Assembly: GCF_018812025.1 (NCBI RefSeq)
Contig: NC_063063.1
Span: 7,201,942-7,265,941 of the forward strand
Origin: Megalobrama amblycephala
Taxonomy: Eukaryota > Chordata > Actinopteri > Cypriniformes > Xenocyprididae
Direction: 5' to 3'
DNA: 64,000 nt
This document shows positions 35,088 to 46,020 of the stretch, piece after piece. Under the pieces are notes generated by a model. It was not told the DNA's origin. It did no database searches and saw nothing but the letters and a program-made list of their open reading frames with translations. A program made the position numbers and the translations under genes. The stretch's first letter is position 1. Every line of letters begins with the position of its first letter.

Positions 35088-35632
35088 ACTCAATATTTAG
35101 CTGTTCTTACATTGTGAGCCATATTCTCTTCCATTACAGGATTAATTCTTTATACCAAAAGCAAGGTAAGGAATTTCAAACAAAGCATTTTTTCTCACAA
35201 AGCACGCAAGCCTATTTTTCCTCATCTCCCATTTACAAAAGCAAGAAGACACATGTGTCCTGTCCATATTCTCTGTCCCTGAGAGTGGGAAGTATGTGAC
35301 AAGAGTCTTTTCAGCCAGCTGAAGTTGTCAGCGGGTGAAGTTGGTAATTATTAGTGATCAAGAAAGGAAAAAGGAACAAAATTAATTACGGTCCTGTAAA
35401 TCACATTAATGTTACTATGTGTTCTATGTTCTGTGTGTGTTATACGGGTGTAATTTGAAAAGGCTTTTTATCCATGTTATCTTTTCTTGTCATGTTACAA
35501 ATAACCTTTTATTTCCCATCATATCATGTCTATATTATGCTATTTAAGCATGAAAGCTGAGACATCTGAGTCACATTAAAGTTGTCAAGAAACAGAAGTT
35601 GCAATAGACTTTTCTTCCCTATTGTGACCATA
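35088..35632. other. Intergenic, nothing recognised
   Basis: AT-rich, repeat-poor sequence without a recognisable gene. Confidence 0.45.
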
Positions 35633-35935
35633 CGTTTTTTGTGGTTTTTTGAAGCTTTGATTGTGTTTATAGTGTGATCAGGCATAACATTATGAGCACC
35701 TTCCTAATATTGTCCCCTGTGTTGTGATTCGACAGCAGCTTTGTTGTCAAAACAGCAGTGTTATTGTAAACCTTTAATTTTAACAATTTGAGCCATCGAG
35801 GCATGGACTCCACTAGACCTTGTGTATTCCTGAAGGTGTGCATTAAAGAAGGAAGTGTGGTATCTGGCACCATCTCGCTTGGCAGATGTTAGATTTTATT
35901 TATACTCTAACAACAACATTACACACTAACAGCAG
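35633..35935. repeat. Interleaved mosaic of element F and Tc1 element H
   Basis: Seven short blocks match element F (38824-39509) in order: 35633-35670, 35717-35741, 35755-35794, about 35819-35832, 35841-35855, 35871-35884 and 35890-35929. Between them lie consecutive pieces of a Tc1 end (ATCAGGCATAACATTATGAG, GGCATGGACTCCACTAGACC, GTGGTATCTGGCACC). Both series keep their own order and orientation. Confidence 0.75.
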
Positions 35936-35939
35936 ATCC

Positions 35940-36511
35940 TTTAAGTCCTGTAAGTTGCGAGGTGGAGCCTCCATGGATCAAACTTGTTTGTTCAGCACAT
36001 CCCACAGATGCTGGATTGAGATCTGGGGAATTTGGAGACAAAGTCAACACCTCAAACTCATTGTTGTGCTCCTCAAACCATTCCTGAACCATTTTTGCTT
36101 TGTGGCAGGGCGCATTATCCTGCTGAAAGAGGCCACAGCCACCAGGGAATACTGTTTCCATGAAAGGGCTGTACATGGATCTGCAACAATGCTTAGGTAG
36201 GTGGTACATGTCAAAGTAACATCCACATGGATGGCAGGACCCAAGGTTTCTTAGCAGAACATTGCCCAAAGCATCACACTGCCTCCGCCGGCTTGCCTTC
36301 TTCCCATAGTGCATCCTTGTGCCATGTGTTCCCTAGGTAAGCAACGCACACGCACGCGGCCATCCATGTGATGTAAAAGAAAATGTGATTCATCAGACCA
36401 GGCCACCTTCTCCCATTGCTCCGTGGTCCAGTTCTGATGCTCACGTGCCCCACTGTTGGACACCTTTCTATCAGAACCAGCATTAACTTCTTTTTGGCTG
36501 GTGGACAACAT
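35940..36511 (-). pseudogene. Tc1-type transposase pseudogene (element H)
   Basis: Minus-strand peptides in two frames: WSDESHFLLH and GGGSVMLWAMF (first catalytic Asp region), then FQQDNAPCHKAKMVQ and SPNSPDLNP. The Glu-containing continuation after SPDLNP is lost through a small deletion. A frame change lies near 36250-36314. Not functional. Confidence 0.8.
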
Positions 36512-36640
36512 GGTTCAGGGTGTCAGCCCATGGGCACCCTGACAATTTTGATGGTCTGCACCTATGCAGCTCTTTGTCAAATATCCTTTCGCTTCTAAAA
36601 CATCAACTTTGAGGACAAAATGTTCACTTGCTGCCTAATA

Positions 36641-38243
36641 CAGGTGCTGGTCATATAATTAGAATATCATCAAAAAGTTGATTTATTTCACTAATTCCAT
36701 TCAAAAAGTGAAACTTGTATATTATGTTCATTCATTACACACAGACTGATATATTTCAAATGTTTATTTCTTTTAATTTTGATGATTATAAATGACAACT
36801 AAGGAAAATCCCAAATTCAGTATCTCAGAAAATTAGAATATTGTGAAAAGGTTCAATATTGAAGACAACTGGTGCCACACTCTAATCAGCTAATTAACTC
36901 AAAACACCTGCAAAGGCCTTTAAATGGTCTCTCAGTCTAGTTCTGTAGGCTACACAATCATGGGGAAGACTGCTGACTTGACAGTTGTCCAAAAGACGAC
37001 CATTGACACCTTGCACAAGGAGGGCAAGACACAAAAGGTCATTGCAAAAGAGGCTGGCTGTTCACAGAGCTCTGTGTCCAAGCACATTAATAGAGAGGCG
37101 AAGGGAAGGAAAAGATGTGGTAGAAAAAAAGTGTACAAGCAATAGGGATAACCGCACCCTGGAGAGGATTGTGAAACAAAACCCATTCAAAAATGTGGGG
37201 GAGATTCACAAAGAGTGGACTGCAGCTGGAGTCAGTGCTTCAAGAACCACTACGCACAGACGTATGCAAGACATGGGTTTCAGCTGTCGCATTCCTTGTG
37301 TCAAACCACTCTTGAACAACAGACAGCATCAGAAGCGTCTAAAGACAAAAAGGACTGCACTGCTGCTGAGTGGTCCAAAGTTATGTTCTCTGATGAAAGT
37401 CAATTTTGCATTTCTTTTGGAAATCAGGGTCCCAGAGTCTGGAGGAAGAGAGGAGAGGTACACAATCCACGTTGCTTGAGGTCCAGTGTAAAGTTTCCAC
37501 AGTCAGTGATGGTTTGGGGTGCCATGTCATCTGCTGGTGTTGGTCCACTGTGTTTTCTGAGGTCCAAGGTCAACGCAGCCGTATACCAGGAAGTTTTAGA
37601 GCACTTCATGCTTCCTGCTGCTGACCAACTTTATGGAGATGCAGATTTCATTTTCCAACAGGACTTGGCACCTGCACACTGTGCCAAAGCTACCAGTACC
37701 TGGTTTAAGGACCATGGTATCCCTGTTCTTAATTGGCCAGCAAGCTCGCCTGACCTTAACCCCATAGAAAATCTATAGGGTATTGTGAAGAGGAAGATGT
37801 GATATGCCAGACCCAGCAATGCAGAAGAGCTGAAGGCCACTATCAGAGCAACCTGGGCTCTCATAACACCTGAGCAGTGCCACAGACTGATCGACTCCAT
37901 GCCACGCCGCATTGCTGCAGTAATTCAGGCAAAAGGAGTCCCAACTAAGTATTGAGTGCTGTACATGCTCATACTTTTTATGTTCATACTTTTCAGTTGG
38001 CCAAGATTTCTAAAAATCCTTTCTTTGTATTGGTCTTAAGTAATATTCTAATTTTCTGAGATACTGAATTTGGGATTTTCCTTAGTTGTCAGTTATAATC
38101 ATCAAAATTAAAAGAAATAAACATTTGAAATATATCAGTCTGTGTGTAATGAATGAATATAATATACATGTTTCACTTTTTGAATGGAATTAGTGAAATA
38201 AATCAACTTTTTGATGATATTCTAATTATATGACCAGCACCTG
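36641..38243 (+). mobile_element. Tc1/mariner element G, structurally complete
   Basis: 1603 bp with long inverted terminal repeats of about 205 bp (36641-36848 and 38041-38243), starting CAGGTGCTGGTCATATAATT and ending in its complement. TA is duplicated on both sides. It is inserted in element H, so it is younger. The termini are nearly identical, but its transposase is broken. Confidence 0.92.
36960..37955 (+). pseudogene. Tc1-type transposase pseudogene (element G)
   Basis: Starts MGKTADLTVVQKT with a helix-turn-helix (KVIAKEAGCSQSSVSKHI). The frame is lost in an A run near 37122-37130 and again near 37350. Catalytic motifs FSDESQF, FQQDLAPAHCA and SPDLNPIEN are present, spaced as DD34E. 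There are two in-frame stops after the last motif (TAG where Trp is usual, at 37776-37778, then TGA about 8 codons on). The tail reads AKGVPTKY. Length is near the usual 330-340 residues, but four lesions make it inactive. Confidence 0.9.
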
Positions 38244-38317
38244 TATATCCCATCCACTAACAGGTGCCGTGATGAAGAGATAATCAGTGTTATTCACTTC
38301 ACCTGTCAGTGGTCAAA

Positions 38318-38823
38318 TTGATTGGATGGTTGTGGTTTGGTATTGGTCGATGTCATGTGAGTGACAGGTTGTCCTGCCCTCGTGCCAGTAAACACATCAT
38401 TAGAGAAGAAAAGGTGTTGCTGCAAGAGGGAAGGTAAGTTATTTTGATTAAAGATTGCAATGGCACATTAATTTAAAAAAAATAATTGTGCATGGATAAT
38501 TAATTTACAATAAATACTGCAATATTCCACAAAAATTAGGTTCATGAGCTTGAATGCAATTAAATAAAAGAATAAAAAAGAATTCACACACACTATACCA
38601 GAAAAACAAAATGGGCCTGATTAAAACATGACTTGCTTTTGCAGTATTTGGTTCAAAAATAAATTTCTTATAGGCACTATTAATCCTCTCCTAATATGGT
38701 TCCTCAACATTCTGAAACAAGTAGTAACTTTAAAAATGTTAGGTGAACATCCAACTAAACATTTCAGGTAAAAAGTTCCATGAAAACTTTATAATAAATA
38801 AAGTGCTAACTTTGAGAACATTA
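38318..38823. other. Intergenic, nothing recognised
   Basis: Short AT-rich stretch between elements H and F. Confidence 0.45.
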
Positions 38824-39509
38824 TTAAAGGTCCCGTTTTTTGTGTTTTTTTGAAGCTTTGATTGTGTTTATTGTGTGCAATATAACATGTGTTCATGTTT
38901 CGCGTGTAAAAAAACACAGTATTTTTCACATAATTTACTTATCTGTATACCGCTGTTTCCACTGTCATAAAAACGGGCTGATGACTTCCTTGTTCTATGA
39001 AGTCCCTCCTTCAGAAATACGTAACGAGTTCTGATTGTGCCAGCGGTTCCTGTGTTGTGATTCGACAGCAGCTTAGCGAACCTTGCCCGGAAAGGTCACG
39101 CCTCTTACCATAACGTGGAGATGCACGCGCTCAGTGTTATTGTAAACATGTCTTTAATTTTACCCTATCAATTTGAGCCGGAATCAGACCCGGTGATTGG
39201 ACTGCGGGATGAAAATAACAGCGTTTCGACGACATGGCGACAAACACACTCTACAAACGCAACTCTTGTGTATTCCTGTGGGCGGAGGTTAGTCAAAAAA
39301 CTGTTTTAGTGACGTCATTAAAGAAGGAAGTAGAGGGATGTAGTCCAAACTGGCCGTTCGATGTAGGCGACTTCTGTTAAATAAAATATCTCGCTTGGCA
39401 TTGAACTTTGAGCTTTAAAATTTTACAGATTTTATTTATACTCTAACAACAATATTACACACTAACTAAAGTTTGAAACATGGGATCACGAAGAACGGGA
39501 CCTTTAAAG
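38824..39509 (+). mobile_element. TTAA-type element F with AAAGGTCCCG termini
   Basis: The left TTAAAGGTCCCGTTTTT and right GAACGGGACCTTTAA are inverted ends. The body is CpG-rich in the middle and has a perfect CRE, TGACGTCA (39310-39317). It carries a small frame (39148-39309). Pieces of the same family are interleaved in 35633-35935. Confidence 0.82.
39148..39309 (+). pseudogene. Short coding-like frame in element F, 'PYQFEPE' type
   Basis: 53 codons beginning MSLILPYQFEPESDP and ending with a stop at 39307-39309. The PY-FEPE word at residues 6-12 resembles the N-terminus of a large fish family of uncharacterised or 'P2X7-like' proteins with a Cys-rich C-terminal domain (from memory). No Cys-rich part follows, so at most this is a stranded first exon. 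There is no evidence of expression. Confidence 0.4.
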
Positions 39510-39639
39510 GCCAGATAACTGAACAAATGTTTTATTAATGTTACTGGAAGAATGTTTGTTTATAACTTTGAGAGAACCATAAGCTAATGTTGCCACAAGT
39601 TCTGAGAAAGTTCCCTGTTAGCTGGTTCTATCAGTGCTT

Positions 39640-39955
39640 CAAACCAGGATGAAAATTCACAAATATGGTCAGAGCCGATGCACTAATAGTTAATGATTCT
39701 CTCAAAATATTCTCATGAGTGTGTGAGGTGCATGGGAACCTAATAGTTTAGTGGGTTGCATTTACAAGTATCCTCTGAACTGGCACCATTCTCACAAGCG
39801 TCACTGCTGTATTTTTATGGCTTCATGCCATGTGGACACTCCAACTGTGTCCCATACTCAGAAGTTTCTGCCAGGACGTGGAGAGAGCCCATTTCATTTC
39901 TGAAGAGGACCTTGGGTAATTAGCATCTGTGGCTAATTGGAGGTGAACCAGTGTG
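39640..39955. promoter_or_regulatory. Candidate conserved non-coding element
   Basis: Repeat-free block with TAATAGTTAATGATTC, GGGTAATTAGCATCTG and TGGCTAATTGGAGG homeodomain-like sites, and a GC-moderate middle (CAGGACGTGGAGAGAGCCC). A long A run (39957-39979) marks its right edge. No exon-like frame. Confidence 0.38.
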
Positions 39956-40352
39956 AAAAAAAAAAAAAAAAAAAAAAAAGCTAACATTCGTCATATAGCT
40001 GCTGCCAAAATGTTCCAAGTACTCACTGCAGCCTCTGAGATAAGTGGCCTGGCACTGTTTTCATATCACTGTTCTAATGAGACTTGATGAGGATGTAAAA
40101 TAACATCTAATGATATGGCATTATACAACACAACTGAAGAAGCAAAAATGTCTTCCTTACATGCTGTAGTGTTTGAACAAGCCTCAGTATTTCAGCTCGT
40201 GTCATGCAGAGAAAGTTAGTGAAAGGTTTTGTGAACTGTCATCTTAAATAATGGCAAAAAATGGCCAAAAATATTATTTAAAAAAAAATATGTGTGTATG
40301 TATATATTGTGTATGTGTGTGGACTTTGTGGATATGGGAAAATATATATATA

Positions 40353-41940
40353 CAGTGGGTACGGAAAGTTTTCAGACCCCCTTAAATTTTTCACTCTTTG
40401 TTATATTGCAACCTTTTGCTAAAATCATTTAAGTTCATTTTTTCCTCATTAATGTACACACAGCACCCCATATTGACAGAAAAACACAGAATTGTTGACA
40501 TTTTTGCAGATTTATTAAAAAAGAAAAACTGAAATATCACATGGTCCTAAGTATTCAGACCCTTTGCTCAGTATTTAGTAGAGGCACTCTTTTGATCTAA
40601 TACAGCCATGAGTCTTTCTTGGAAAGATGCAACAAGTTTTTCACACCTGGATTTGGGGATTCTCTGCCATTCCTTCTTGCAGATCCTCTCCAGTTCTGTC
40701 AGGTTGGATGGTAAATGTTGGTGGACAGGCATTTTTAGGTCTCTCCAGAGATGCTCAATTGGGTTTAAGTCAGGGCTCTGGCTGGGCCATTCAAGAACAG
40801 TCACGGAGTTGTTGTGAAGCGACTCTTTCGTTATTTTAGCTGTGTGCTTAGGGTCATTGTCTTGTTGGAAGGTAAACCTTCGGCCCAGTCTGAGGTCCTG
40901 AGCACTCTGGAGAAGGTTTTCGTCCAGGATTCCCTGTACTATCCCTGCCGCATTCATCTTTCCCTCGATTGCAACCAGTCGTCCTGTCCCTGCAGTTGAA
41001 AAACACCCCCACAGCATGATGCTGCCACCACCATGCTTCACTGTTGGGACTGTATTGGACAGGTGATGAGCAGTGCCTGGTTTTCTCCACACATACCGCT
41101 TAGAATTAAGGCCAAAAAGTTCTATCTTGGTCTCATCAGACCAGAGAATCTTATTTCTCACCATCTTGGCAAACTCCATGCGGGCTTTCATGTGTCTTGC
41201 ACTGAGGAGAGGCTTCCGTCAGGCCACTCTGCCATAAAGCCCCGACTGGGGCTGCAGTGATGGTTGACTTTCTACAACTTTCTCCCATCTCCCGATTGCA
41301 TCTCTGGAGCTCAGCCACAGTGATATTTGGGTTGTTCTTTACCTCTCTCACAAAGGCTCTTCTCCCCCGATAGCTCAGTTTGGCCGGACGGCCAGCTCTA
41401 GGAAGGGTTCTGGTCATCCAAACGTCTTCCATTTAAGGATTATGGAGGCCACTGTGCTCTTAGGAACCTTAAGTGCAGCAGAAATTTTTTTGTTGCCACA
41501 ATTCTGTCTCTGAGCTCTTCAGGCAGTTCCTTTGACCTCATGATTCTCATTTGCTCTGACATGCACTGTGACCTGTAAGGTCTTATATAGACAGGTGTGT
41601 GGCTTTCCTAATCAAGTCCAATCAGTATAATCAAACACAGCTGGACTCAAATGAAGGTGTAGAACCATCTCAAGGATGATCAGACGAAATGGACAGCACC
41701 TGAGTTAAATATATGAGTGTCACAGCAAAGGGTCTGAATACTTAGGACCATGTGATATTTCAGTTTTTCTTTTTTAATAAATCTGCAAAAATGTCAACAA
41801 TTCTGTGTTTTTCTGTCAATATGGGGTGCTGTGTGTACATTAATGAGGAAAAAAATGAACTTAAATGATTTTAGCAAATGGCTGCAATATAACAAAGAGT
41901 GAAAAATTTAAGGGGGTCTGAATACTTTCCGTACCCACTG
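40353..41940 (-). mobile_element. Tc1/mariner element J, structurally complete
   Basis: 1588 bp, with inverted terminal repeats of about 210 bp (40353-40566 and 41730-41940), CAGTGGGTACGGAAAG outward to its complement. TA flanks both sides. The arms differ at only a few positions, suggesting a fairly recent insertion. The coding strand is minus. Confidence 0.93.
40568..41541 (-). pseudogene. Tc1-type transposase pseudogene with intact catalytic half (element J)
   Basis: The start is at 41539-41541 (MRSKELPEELRDRIVA). A small deletion near 41480-41500 removes part of the first DNA-binding helix, and frame changes follow near 41432-41500 and 41191-41290. From 41191 down to 40568 one uninterrupted 207-codon frame carries the whole catalytic core: LWSDETK, FQQDNDPKHTA and [12 protein letters not shown]111 and E146 of that frame are 34 residues apart (DD34E). 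The tail is KSASTKY. It is a pseudogene as a whole, because the DNA-binding half is not in frame. Confidence 0.9.
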
Positions 41941-41960
41941 TATATATAACACACACACAC

Positions 41961-42097
41961 TTTGGACTTTGGACCTCATGTAGGAAAATTTTCAAATTTT
42001 CATTTTCAAACGAAATTATTGGGGAAAAAAACATTAAATCATATTTTAATAATGGCAAAAATGCCCAAAAATTATTTTTTTAAAATTTTTAAATGAA

Positions 42098-42133
<36 letters not shown>

Positions 42134-43290
42134 TTAAATCATGTTTTCCCACCTCAGGCCCAAAGTACCAGGGCTAACTGGAAAAGAAGTGTGTCCCCCC
42201 AATATACAGTCAACAATTATGTGTTTTTCAGTGCCCTATCATGTTAAATAAGTGATTTCAGCACAAGTAATGTATTGTGTGTCAAGGACTGTATTTTTCA
42301 GACCTGAACTATTGAGCTTGATTAGAACAATATAAGTGTAAACAATGAAATAGTGATCAAGACTGTGAGAGAAACTTATCTCCATGTGGTCAAATGAAGT
42401 TTCATCAAAGCATAATCTTTAAAGGGGACAAATGTTACAGCTACATGAGATTCATTTGAATATACTGTATGTTACATCCATTTATTTGCTCTATGTCCAG
42501 TTATTATAAACTTGACATAAATTAACTTTTTTATTTGAAAACATCTACTTTCTGCTTTGTATTTACATAGTCTTTCAGCAATGAGAACCAGCTACGTGTC
42601 TGCTTTGACTTGGCCTAAACAGTTGTAAATATGTCATTAAGCAGAACAGACAGATGTTGTGGCTATTTTACAATAAGCAACATCCTGTGGAACTAATATG
42701 TGGAGCCTGTTCTTGACATTATTAATGTTACTAAAACTGTAAAAAATTTTAATTCAAGAACTTTTTATGAATTTGGAGTAATACAACTGCTCGTAAATGT
42801 TCTGGTGCAGATAATGTAATTTATATATGTCCCGGTGTGATTAGCATCTTTGTTTCATGGTTCACAGTTCACACACACATGCAAATATCTCCACCATACT
42901 GGCAGCATTTCAAATAAGCACACTGTCATTGTGTAATACACTGTGTGATCTATTGCTTTTGCTTTATTTGAGCAGCAGTTTTACTGTTTTCCTCTAGCTG
43001 ATCCACAATAAACAGCCGTGTAAACAGACAAGCATAACAGAGGATGGCTCTCAGAGGAGGAACTAACACAAAGACACTGTGCCAAGGTAAATAAATGGCC
43101 TGCGATGTGGCTTGCTTTCTGGCAGAAGGGTCAAATCTGCCCCTCGCCCTTAGATACACGAAGCATGCAAGACTAGAGAGGCTGATCCTAAGAAACCCAC
43201 TTTTTTTTTTATCAAATGTGTCATGAATTAGTCATTTATTAAATGGTTGAATAAGCTGGTGTACCTTTTGCAGTTATATGATCTCACAGT
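41961..43290. other. Intergenic with (AAT)n run
   Basis: (AAT)n microsatellite at 42100-42129. The rest is AT-rich and unassigned; nothing gene-like is seen. Confidence 0.5.
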
Positions 43291-43661
43291 CAGTGTGTGT
43301 ATGAGCAAGTATTCCCAGATGAAAGAATGTACACTTCTATAATGTACTTTAAGTGCTCTATTTTTGCACACTAATTTTGTACTTAATATGCTAAAAAATC
43401 TTCTTTAGTAGGCTACTAATTAAGATAATCTTAAGAACATCTAAGTGTACTCAAGTGTGCTATTTTGAGACACCATGAAATATGAACTAAAATGTGCTTT
43501 TAATATACTATCTCTGTATTTAAACAATTTATTTAGTTACCACTTGTAGTACACTATGGGTTCAAATGTACTATAAGTGGTGTCTAAATAAATTTTTTAA
43601 ATACAGTGTTATTTATGTATTTCAAAGACATATATCTTCTGTGGAATTCTGAGGACCAGAA
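43291..43661. repeat. Old DNA-repeat fragment rich in AAGTGTACTT words
   Basis: Repeated TAAGTGTACTCAAGTGTG and TACTATAAGTGG words suggest a relative of element Z. No termini can be fixed. Confidence 0.4.
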
Positions 43662-44118
43662 CAAAGACTATAGAATAACACAAGACGTGTCACTCGTATT
43701 GTTTTGAATGGGAGAAAGTGTAACGCGCAATATGGCGGAATAAGTTCCGTCTTCTAAATAAGAGCCAATCGCCGACTGGTAAAGTAATCGCGTCACTTCA
43801 GCGGCCGTTGGAATCACCGGTTTCTATAGAAACAGTCAGACGCGCGCCTCCGAAGAGTCTGCGCATGCGCATTAGCTTGATCCAACCTGAAAAATAATTT
43901 TTTTGTCATGATTCGAGCGTTTAGAAACTAAATTTACGAGCCGGTTGTTGTTAGATTTCATTGGTGATTTCAAATATGAAATTTAATCATAAGGTTGGCG
44001 AACAGTTTTGGAGAATTTGATGTTTCCCCATTCAAAGACATTGCATGATGCCCAGGATGCTCGAGAGGCGTTTCAAAGATGGCCGCCGAGTGAAATGACT
44101 TGTCTTAAAGGGACTTTG
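43662..44118 (-). repeat. CpG-rich promoter-like repeat (family D), copy 3, inverted
   Basis: Runs from CAAAGACTATAGAA to GGGACTTTG and is the reverse complement of the copies at 4733-5623, with high identity by eye. It keeps the NRF1-type TGCGCATGCGCAT (43860-43872), AAGATGGCCGCC (44077-44088) and CAATATGGCGGAA (about 43728-43740). It stands alone here, outside any hAT element, so the D unit is independently mobile. Confidence 0.82.
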
Positions 44119-44319
44119 TATATTTCACGTTTATATATTTAATGTTTTAGCATATTTTTGGGCTATTTTAATGAATTCAATATAAGATTTAAGGGCATTT
44201 TGTTTACTTTTGAATAATAAATGGTTTTAATAGTATGTGGGTCTTAAAATAAAGCCAGCTAAGAACCAACAGGCCTGCTTGACATGTAGCTCTTGACGCA
44301 TACTTGGTGGAGACTTTAG

Positions 44320-44619
44320 GTGCATCCCAATTTGCGTACTTATGCACTATTCTATGACGTTTTTAAGTATAAATAGTGCGAGTAGTGTGTTCACAATGAA
44401 AATTCCAAAAAGAAAAAGTACACTTTAACTTAATGGAAAAAACAAAGTGTGGAATGTTGGACACTTCATGCACTCAACTGTCACAGCTTTAATTACGTAG
44501 CAGAGGGGAAGAGGCTGTCAGACTCCAATGTTAAATAACAAAATAACCTTATACAATTCACACACTACACTGATGAGTACATAGTGCATAAGTGCATAGT
44601 GCGTCATTTGGGACGCAAC
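44320..44619. mobile_element. MITE W with GTGCATCCCAA terminus, copy 2
   Basis: Same layout as 22158-22500, ending TCATTTGGGACGCAAC. Missing about 40 bp in the middle (after AAAGTACACTTTAA) and part of the GTGCATAGTG tail repeats. Confidence 0.83.
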
Positions 44620-44626
44620 TTACGAC

Positions 44627-45250
44627 ACTGTGCTAAGCTAACACGCAGAGTCATAATGTTGAGCATGTAACCACATCACACTGCTTAAGAGTTTTTCACC
44701 TCATACTATATGTCAATTTCCTTCTTTCTCACAGATCTTTTTCAAAAGTTTCATAATGAGCCAACAATGCCATTACGTACCGTTAGCATTGGAGCTCAAC
44801 TGTTATGCAAGAGATCTGATGAGATTTCTGAGGCAAATTAGAAAGAAAGCCGCCTATGCTTGTCTTCCACAAAACAGATAGTAAAAGCATGGAAGACAAA
44901 TGACAGTGTTTGAGAAAGAAACAAATGAAGAATTCAGTGGAAAGGAATCACCTCAGGGACAGCAGTTGTCAGCCGTTCAGAAACAGCCCTGTTTCCTGCA
45001 AATACCCAGTGGACTAACAGGACATGTCTGGGGTAGTACAACATTTTCTCTCACACTGTTGCTTAACACAGCTGTCACGCTAAAGCGTTCGGTATAAAGC
45101 CTGCACTGAATCTCTGGGTAAATTTATTGTTTACATATTTTCATGACTTATCCTTGCTTAGGCCAATGAGGCCCTTAACATACTTTTACACTGCATTATT
45201 TGTGGTATAGCAAATAATATATAGCTGTAGCTCATAGCTAAACTTGTAAC
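44627..45250. other. Intergenic, nothing recognised
   Basis: Repeat-poor; the small plus-strand frame at 44900-45097 has no recognised motif. Confidence 0.4.
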
Positions 45251-45253
45251 TGC

Positions 45254-45457
45254 CCTTGAAAAAAAAGAAGTGCACTTTAGCATACATTTAAAAAGAGCAG
45301 TTATTATGAAAATAATATACTTTAAAAGAATAAACTTAAGTGCAAACTGAATGTATAATGTTTTTAGACACTTCTTATTGCATTTTTTTTTTTACAAATA
45401 TATGTAAATATATTCTAGTAAATTTTTTACATTTATATTAAATGTAACTGGTTGAAC
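45254..45457. mobile_element. DNA element Z, copy 3, left part only
   Basis: CCCTTGAAAAAAAAGAAGTG begins the family's left end, and the body follows to GGTTGAACTT, where an M element is inserted. The right part of Z is not found after it, so it has been deleted. Confidence 0.6.
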
Positions 45458-46020
45458 TTAAAGGGTTAGTTCACCAAAAAATTTAAAATTATCCCCAAAA
45501 TTACTTACCCTCAAGCCACCCTAGTTGTATAAAACTTTCTTCTTTCAGCCAAACATAATCTGAGTTATATTAAAAAAAAATATAAAGGCTCTTTCAAGCT
45601 TTATAATGGGAGTGAATGGTACCCAAGATTTTGAAGCACCAAAAAGTGCATCCATCCATCCTAAATGTAATCCATATGGCTCCAGGGGGTTAATAAAGGC
45701 CTTCTGAAATGAAGCAATGGGGTTTTGTAAGAAAAATATCCATATTTAATACTTTATAAACTGTAATCTCTAGCTTCTGCTAACCGTCATCCGCGCGTTC
45801 ACGAGAGAGTGGCGTCCCGGCTCATGACGTAGGACGTAGGCACAGTGTGAGCTCCGGTGACTAACAAGGAAGCACAGAGGAGAGAGCAAAACAAAATACC
45901 GGTCACAAATTAAAAGTACAAAATTAGGATTTGTAAAGAAAAATGTCGGAGGATTTCGATATAAGCCAAGAGGACACTGAGTTTTTTGCTCAGTCATATT
46001 TGTTTGAACCGGAGTAAAAA
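45458..46020. mobile_element. TTAA-type element M, copy 3, one-sided
   Basis: Left arm from TTAAAGGGTTAGTTCACC through GTAATCTCTAGCTTCTGC to a coding-like strip (45943-46017). There is no mirrored right arm, unlike copies 1 and 2. Instead the sequence continues into what looks like a short intron. It may come from a longer, less deleted relative of the MITEs. Confidence 0.65.
45943..46017 (+). pseudogene. Short coding strip 'MSEDFDIS...YLFEPE' in element M
   Basis: 24 codons from ATG to TAA, acidic, ending QSYLFEPE. The 28521-28598 strip of M copy 1 preserves DFDI...QPYLFE in the same position. Downstream are a GTAAGT donor-like site (46057-46062) and a T-rich tract ending CTACAG (46158-46163), which would bound a 107-base intron. 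A premature stop at 46015-46017 precedes the donor. The peptide resembles the start of the same 'FEPE' family as in element F. Confidence 0.42.

Larger units (their letters stand above)
35671..38317 (-). mobile_element. Tc1/mariner element H, decayed, hosting element G
   Basis: The left terminus AGTGTGATCAGGCATAAC starts within the mosaic. The right part, AATCAGTGTTATTCACTTC, ends at CAGTGGTCA (38317), before the expected inverted terminus. The coding strand is minus. It is split by element G at a TA (36639-36640 and 38244-38245). Several internal deletions are evident at about 36455-36600. Confidence 0.75.
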
